From Bacteroidota bacterium (GTDB lineage: Bacteria; Bacteroidota; Bacteroidia; J057): a stretch of 9,260 nucleotides of DNA. The stretch covers positions 1-9,260 of the forward strand of contig RFHL01000059.1 in assembly GCA_003696875.1 (NCBI GenBank), written 5' to 3'. Position numbers and translations under genes: made by a program. Shown here in pieces: positions 4,883 through 9,260 of this stretch; the first letter of the stretch is position 1, and every line of letters starts with the position of its first letter. The notes beneath the pieces are model-generated. The model worked only from the letters and a program-made list of their open reading frames with translations, ran no database searches and was not told the DNA's origin.

Positions 4883-7800
4883 ATGAGAATACGGCTTTTT
4901 GGTTTCTTTTTTCTGGTCTTTCCCCTGCTCGCACCCGCGCAGGTGTATAATGTGACGCGCTATGCCACCGAGCACGGGCTGGTTCAGTCTCAGGTCATGG
5001 CCATCCTCCAAGATCAACAGGGATACCTGTGGCTGGGAACCCACCGGGGGGTCGACCTTTTTGACGGCAACAGTTTCCAGCACATCGGGGCCCGGGAGGG
5101 CCTGGTGGGAAACTTTTTCCGGGCGATTGTGCAAGACCAAGACGGTCACGTGTGGATGGCCTCCGACGGAGGCATTACCCATTTTGACGGGGCCGAATTC
5201 CGGCCCCTGACCAGTCAGACCCAGCCTGCGCTATTGGAAGACGATGTGCAGGCCTTGCTGCGCGACCAGCAGGGCCGCATCTGGATCGGCTATGCCCATC
5301 AGGGGATCAGCCTCTGGACAGGCGACAGCCTGCAGCACAACCCCTTTGCCTGGGAGGGAGGCCTCCCCCGGGACATCTTGTCATTCTGGGAAAGCGCCAG
5401 CGGCCGGGTATGGATCGGTACGCGCTCAGGTCTGTACTGGCAGGAAGGTACCGGGCCTATCAGCCGGCTGAGCCGGCAACGCTTCCCGCAGGGAACGGAG
5501 GTCTATGCCCTCCTGGAGGATGCCGAGGGCATCCTCTGGATCGGCACGCAACAGGGCCTCTGGTGGTGGGATGGAACCCGCCTGAGCCGGCAGCAGCTGC
5601 CCGGCAATCTGCCTGAGGATCAGGCCGTATATTGCATGGCCCGAGAGGCCTCCGGGCAGATCTGGATCGGCACGGGCAATGGCATCGTGCGCTACCAGGC
5701 AGGAAGTTTCCTTCCCCAGGGTCAGGATGATCGCCTGCTGGAGTACCAAATGCGCTCCGCCCTGGTAGATGACGAAGGCAACATCTGGTTTGGAACCGAC
5801 GGCGGCGGCCTGCGCAAGATCACGGAAGGGATCTTTGAGAGCTATGATATGCAGGACGAGCTGACCAGCAACCTGGCCAAGTCCTTCCTGCAGGATGCGC
5901 AGGGGCGCATCTGGATCAGTGCCAAGGATCGGGGCATCTCGGTCTTTGACGGGCAGCGGGTGGTCCAAACCTTTTCCGGCAATACCGGGCTGGGGGGTGA
6001 CGCCATCTGTACCAGCTATGAGGACCGGAGGGGGCATTTCTGGTTTGCCTCCTACAACGGCACCCTCACCCACTACGACGGCCGCAGCTTTGTGGCCTAT
6101 GACCGCAGCGATGGCCTGGACGCCAATGCGGTCTTTTGGGTCAGCGAAGGGCCCAATGGGCACATGTGGGTGGGCACCGATAATGGCATTTTCCTCTTCA
6201 ACGGCCAACGATTTTTCCAGCATCTCACCACCGCAGACGGGCTGCTGAGCAATACGGTCTATACGATGCTGCACGATGCGGCTGGCCGCATGTGGATCGG
6301 CACCGCCGAGGGGTTATGCCGTTGGGAGCAGGGCCGCTTTGAGACGATAGAGGCCCCGGGCAAGGTGGGCCCCAATGTGATTACCATGCTACAAGACCCT
6401 GAGGGTCGGGTATGGGTAGGCAGTGCCCTGGGGCTGGCCTGTTTTGAAGAAGACGAAGCGCACTGGCTCAAAATCAGTGATGCCTCGGGCGCGCACACGG
6501 TGGTGGCGCTGGTCGTAGAGGGCGGACGATTCCTCTGGGTAGGCACCGAGAACGGGGTCTATCAGCTCGACCTGCAGGCCTACCGGCCCGGAGAGACCGA
6601 GCCCGACTTTGCCCACTACACCCAGAAAGACGGGCTCCCCAGTCTGGAGTGCAACGCCAACGCGGCCTTTGTCGATGCCGGGGGCGACCTCTGGATCGGT
6701 ACCGCCGAAGGGGCTATCCACAAGCCGGCCGGCACCCAGCGCCGCGAGTCGGTGACGCCTCCCCGGATCTACATCACGCAGGTGCGCACCTCGCGCGACT
6801 CGGCCGCGCTGGGCTACCCCCTGCTCGACCGGCAGATGGATCAGGTAGACTTGCCCTACACCAACAACCGCCTCATCTTCCGCTATGTCGGTATCAGTCT
6901 CAAGAGCCCCCGACAGGTGGAGTACAAGTTCAAGCTGGAACCCCTGGACCAAGACTGGGAACCCTATACCAGTACCCGGCAGACTTCGGTTTTTTATCCC
7001 AACCTGGACCCCGGCACCTATACCTTCAAGGTGACCGCCCGGCGCGAGTCCGACCCCTGGGACTTTGAGCACTATGCCGACTACACCTTCACCATCGCGC
7101 CGCCCTTCTGGGCGACCTGGTGGTTTATCACCCTCATGGCCCTGCTGTTGCTGGGCCTGGGCTGGGGCATTTACTATGTGATCCACACCCGGCGACAACG
7201 CGCCCGCGAGGAGCAGCGCATCCGCAATACCGCCGAGAAGCTACAGCTGGAGCATCAGGCCCTCTACGCGATGATGAATCCCCATTTTACCTTCAATGCC
7301 TTGCAGTCCATTCAGTTCTTTATCCACCGGCAGGATAAAAAAGCCGCCAACAAGTTTCTTTCCTCTTTCGCCAAGCTGGTGCGCAAAAACCTTGAGTCCA
7401 CCAAGGTGGACGTTATCAGCCTGGGCGAGGAACTCGATCGTCTTAAGCTTTACCTTTCCCTGGAGAAAATGCGCTTCCCGGAAAAGTTTGACTACGAGGT
7501 GCGGGTGGATCCGGAGGTCGATCAGACCGGGATTCAGCTGCCGCCCATGCTGCTCCAGCCCTTTGTCGAAAACTCCATCAAGCATGGCATCATGCCCCTG
7601 GAGCAGGACGGCCTGATCGAGCTGGTCGTCGAGCAAATCGACGACGACTACCTGCGCATCCGGATCCGCGACAATGGCATCGGCATCACCGCCTCCAAAG
7701 CCCGCAAGGCCGACCGGCCCAGCGACCACGTCTCCAAGGGCATGCAGATCACCCAGGACCGGCTCGCCCTTTTTGCCCGCATGAGTCAAAAGCGCTACAA

Positions 7801-7903
7801 CCTGGAGTTTCGCGAGCTAAAAGGGGAAGATGGCACTGTCTCCGGGACCGAGGTGGAGATGATTCTGCCGCTGCGGGAAGATGATGCCTGGTCGCTGGAT
7901 TAA
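4883..7903 (+). CDS. Two-propeller periplasmic sensor histidine kinase, LytS type
   Basis: This 1006-residue membrane sensor begins with a signal peptide (MRIRLFGFFFLVFPLLAPAQ, cleavage near residue 19). Residues 20-615 carry 14 Reg_prop blades, enough for two seven-bladed beta-propellers in the periplasm. A Y_Y_Y domain follows (about 655-738, with GTYTFKVTAR at 711-720). One membrane helix (about 746-766) and a basic, coiled-coil-like linker lead to the cytoplasmic LytS-type kinase: phospho-acceptor box MNPHFTFNALQSIQ (798-811, H801), N-box QPFVENSIKHG (892-902), G1 DNGIG (930-934) and G2 SKGMQITQDRL (951-961). All ATP-binding boxes are intact; the usual NPHFLFN is NPHFTFN. It should sense an extracellular ligand, perhaps a carbohydrate, and phosphorylate a LytTR-type response regulator. 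No such gene is adjacent: upstream is divergent yceD and downstream is a VWA gene. The ATG at 4883 is chosen because the signal peptide begins there. Confidence 0.93.
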   Translation: MRIRLFGFFFLVFPLLAPAQVYNVTRYATEHGLVQSQVMAILQDQQGYLWLGTHRGVDLFDGNSFQHIGAREGLVGNFFRAIVQDQDGHVWMASDGGITHFDGAEFRPLTSQTQPALLEDDVQALLRDQQGRIWIGYAHQGISLWTGDSLQHNPFAWEGGLPRDILSFWESASGRVWIGTRSGLYWQEGTGPISRLSRQRFPQGTEVYALLEDAEGILWIGTQQGLWWWDGTRLSRQQLPGNLPEDQAVYCMAREASGQIWIGTGNGIVRYQAGSFLPQGQDDRLLEYQMRSALVDDEGNIWFGTDGGGLRKITEGIFESYDMQDELTSNLAKSFLQDAQGRIWISAKDRGISVFDGQRVVQTFSGNTGLGGDAICTSYEDRRGHFWFASYNGTLTHYDGRSFVAYDRSDGLDANAVFWVSEGPNGHMWVGTDNGIFLFNGQRFFQHLTTADGLLSNTVYTMLHDAAGRMWIGTAEGLCRWEQGRFETIEAPGKVGPNVITMLQDPEGRVWVGSALGLACFEEDEAHWLKISDASGAHTVVALVVEGGRFLWVGTENGVYQLDLQAYRPGETEPDFAHYTQKDGLPSLECNANAAFVDAGGDLWIGTAEGAIHKPAGTQRRESVTPPRIYITQVRTSRDSAALGYPLLDRQMDQVDLPYTNNRLIFRYVGISLKSPRQVEYKFKLEPLDQDWEPYTSTRQTSVFYPNLDPGTYTFKVTARRESDPWDFEHYADYTFTIAPPFWATWWFITLMALLLLGLGWGIYYVIHTRRQRAREEQRIRNTAEKLQLEHQALYAMMNPHFTFNALQSIQFFIHRQDKKAANKFLSSFAKLVRKNLESTKVDVISLGEELDRLKLYLSLEKMRFPEKFDYEVRVDPEVDQTGIQLPPMLLQPFVENSIKHGIMPLEQDGLIELVVEQIDDDYLRIRIRDNGIGITASKARKADRPSDHVSKGMQITQDRLALFARMSQKRYNLEFRELKGEDGTVSGTEVEMILPLREDDAWSLD
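5012..6727 (+). repeat. 14 tandem Reg_prop propeller repeats within the kinase gene
   Basis: The protein repeats a pattern of D-x2-G-x2-W-[IVFM]-[GA]-[TS]-x2-G-[ILV]. The marker tryptophans are at residues 50, 91, 134, 177, 219, 261, 302, 344, 387, 429, 471, 511, 552 and 604. Spacing is 40-43 residues except for the last step (52), which carries an insertion. Fourteen units fit two seven-bladed propellers. At DNA level the core TGGATCGG recurs, but the units are diverged, so this is an old protein repeat, not a recent tandem duplication. Confidence 0.9.
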
Positions 7904-8123
7904 CCCGCGCAACAAATTGATTATCAACAAATAAAATCTATACTCCACCACGGATCGCGAGATGGGAGGCTAAACAAAGTAGGCTTATATTCGTTGGCAA
8001 AGAAGCGCATAGACGGGCGGAATGACTCCTACCCGGTCGCATTCCCAAGAGCTCTTTTCTCGCCATCCTTAGACCCGCTCAACCTATCTGACTTCTGGCT
8101 TCTCTCCTTTGACTTCTTCCCCC
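7904..8123. other. 220-base gap between kinase and VWA genes
   Basis: No open frame with coding character is seen here. The left part (7904-7945) is AT-rich against the GC-rich surroundings and contains a small palindrome TTGATtATCAA at 7917-7927. TATATTCG at 7986-7993 is one base off the TAnnTTTG promoter element and could drive the VWA gene, but has no -33 partner. The right part (8045-8123) is pyrimidine-rich. No hairpin with a T-run was found after the kinase stop, so read-through into the VWA gene is possible. Confidence 0.4.
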
Positions 8124-9224
8124 ATGATTGGATATCGTTTTTCCCAGTTCGTCCCCGGCGCCGATGACCAAGCCCCTTTCGAGCGTCTCCTCAAAGTCTT
8201 CCTCGAATTGCTCAACTACACCTCCGGAGATGTGGGTGAAGCCCTCAACTGGATGAACCAGTTGGACCGGCAATACGGTCTGACGGACGACGAATATGGC
8301 ATGGGGGACTTCATCGAAGACCTCAAGCGCAACGGCTACATACAGGAGGATGAGCCCGGCAGCGGCAGCTTTGGCCTGACGGGCAAGACGGAGCAAAGCA
8401 TTCGGCAGCGGGCCCTGGAGGAAATTTTTGGCAAGCTCAAGCGTGGGGGCCGCGGCAACCACCGCACCGCCCATACCGGCAGCGGCGATGAGCCGCTGAC
8501 GGAGCTCAAGCAGTTTGAGTTTGGCGATCCCGTGGAGTCGATCGCGATGACCGAGTCCTTTCGCAATGCGCAGATCAACCACGGCATCGACGAGTTTATG
8601 ATGACCGAAGACGACCTCGCAGTGCGGGAAAAAGAGCACAAAACCACCGTGGCCACGGTGCTGATGATCGATATCTCGCACTCCATGATCCTGTATGGCG
8701 AAGACCGGATCACTCCCGCCAAAAAGGTGGCGATGGCGCTCTCCGAGCTAATCATGCGCAAATATCCCAAGGACACGCTTGACATCATCGTCTTTGGCAA
8801 CGATGCCTGGCAGATTCAGGTCAAGGACTTGCCCTATCTGCAGGTAGGTCCTTACCACACCAATACCGTAGCCGGGCTGGAACTCGCCATGGACCTGCTG
8901 CGGCGGCGCAAGACCTCCAACAAGCAGATCTTTATGATCACCGATGGCAAGCCGACCTGTATTCGGGAGGGGGCTCGCTATTACAAAAACAGCTTCGGGC
9001 TGGACCGCAAAATCCTCAATAAGACCCTCAATCTCGCCGCCCAGTGCCGCCGCCTCAAGATTCCCATCACGACCTTCATGATCGCCCGGGACAATTGGCT
9101 GGTGGAGTTTGTCCGGGAATTTACCGAAGTGAATCAGGGGCGGGCCTTCTTCTCCAGCCTCGAAGGGCTGGGCGAGTTTGTTTTTGAGGACTTTGAACGC
9201 AACCGCCGCAAGCGGGTCCGCTGA
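8124..9224 (+). CDS. VWA-domain protein with intact MIDAS site
   Basis: This 366-residue cytoplasmic protein has no signal peptide or membrane helix. Residues 1-170 are mostly helical and charged, with a Gly/His-rich linker near 108-121. Residues about 175-355 form a von Willebrand factor A domain with a complete metal site: D183-x-S185-x-S187 (MIDISHSM), T246 or T248 (HTNTVAG) and D274 (ITDGKPT). It ends in a basic tail (RNRRKRVR). Proteins of this type usually work with a MoxR or magnesium-chelatase-like AAA+ ATPase, the metal site docking a substrate or target protein; no ATPase gene lies in the window, and the strand continues only 36 bases past the stop. The ATG at 8124 is preferred to a TTG five codons earlier. 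No Shine-Dalgarno is seen. The VWA assignment is firm; the process it serves is unknown. Confidence 0.9.
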   Translation: MIGYRFSQFVPGADDQAPFERLLKVFLELLNYTSGDVGEALNWMNQLDRQYGLTDDEYGMGDFIEDLKRNGYIQEDEPGSGSFGLTGKTEQSIRQRALEEIFGKLKRGGRGNHRTAHTGSGDEPLTELKQFEFGDPVESIAMTESFRNAQINHGIDEFMMTEDDLAVREKEHKTTVATVLMIDISHSMILYGEDRITPAKKVAMALSELIMRKYPKDTLDIIVFGNDAWQIQVKDLPYLQVGPYHTNTVAGLELAMDLLRRRKTSNKQIFMITDGKPTCIREGARYYKNSFGLDRKILNKTLNLAAQCRRLKIPITTFMIARDNWLVEFVREFTEVNQGRAFFSSLEGLGEFVFEDFERNRRKRVR

Positions 9225-9260
9225 TCGAACAAAGCCTGGCCGAGGCCCCTTTTCCAAGGA

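Noticed and set aside
4659..4934. N-terminal extension of the DUF177 protein to an ATG at 4934
   Set aside because: The extension overlaps the kinase start and the promoter at 4677-4709, has no family similarity, and a good ATG exists at 4658.
5426..6274. 282-codon minus-strand open frame within the kinase gene
   Set aside because: It is a mirror of the repetitive propeller coding sequence and has no independent motif.
8109..8123. TTG start five codons upstream of the VWA protein ATG
   Set aside because: There is no ribosome-binding site to favour it, and the added residues (TSSP) are not part of any domain; the ATG at 8124 is simpler.
9234..9253. Terminator after the VWA gene (GCCT-5-AGGC, then CCCTTTT)
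   Set aside because: A 4-base-pair stem is too weak, and the context is cut by the window end.

Overview
The window looks like chromosomal DNA of a GC-rich member of the Bacteroidota. The grounds are: several upstream regions carry the -7 element TAnnTTTG used by the Bacteroidota housekeeping sigma factor; Shine-Dalgarno sequences are absent or poor; the L32 protein has the zinc-free form common in that phylum; and there is a large periplasmic-propeller LytS-type histidine kinase. The Saprospiria/Lewinella side of the phylum is a guess from GC content and protein style only. I see no mobile elements, tRNA or rRNA genes, CRISPR arrays or prophage genes.

Region 1 (1-2845, minus strand) is a surface-sugar operon read right to left: a GT-B glycosyltransferase, a NeuD/PglD-like sugar O/N-acyltransferase joined to it by an ATGA stop/start overlap, and an NAD-dependent sugar epimerase/dehydratase that runs off the left edge. 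Together they look like part of a polysaccharide, LPS or glycan modification pathway: one enzyme makes or interconverts a nucleotide sugar, one acylates a sugar, one transfers a sugar.

Region 2 (2846-3721) starts with a divergent promoter region. A second NeuD-like left-handed beta-helix protein is read rightward from it and ends at a strong hairpin terminator. This protein has no histidine at the position of the expected catalytic base.

Region 3 (3722-4658, minus strand) is the conserved yceD(DUF177)-rpmF pair (ribosome assembly factor and ribosomal protein L32), convergent with region 2. The plsX-fabH genes that often follow rpmF are not there.

Region 4 (4659-7903) has a second divergent promoter region and a 1006-residue sensor kinase: signal peptide, 14 Reg_prop repeats (two seven-bladed propellers), Y_Y_Y domain, one membrane helix, and a LytS-type kinase core. 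No response regulator gene is next to it in the window.

Region 5 (7904-9260) has a 220-base gap and then a cytoplasmic VWA-domain protein with an intact MIDAS metal site, of the kind often paired with a MoxR/magnesium-chelatase-like AAA+ ATPase. No such partner lies inside the window.

Overall this is mostly ordinary core and accessory chromosome. The points most worth following are the His-less acyltransferase homologue with its 5' hairpin, the apparently orphan 14-blade kinase, and the VWA protein whose partner must lie outside the window if it has one.
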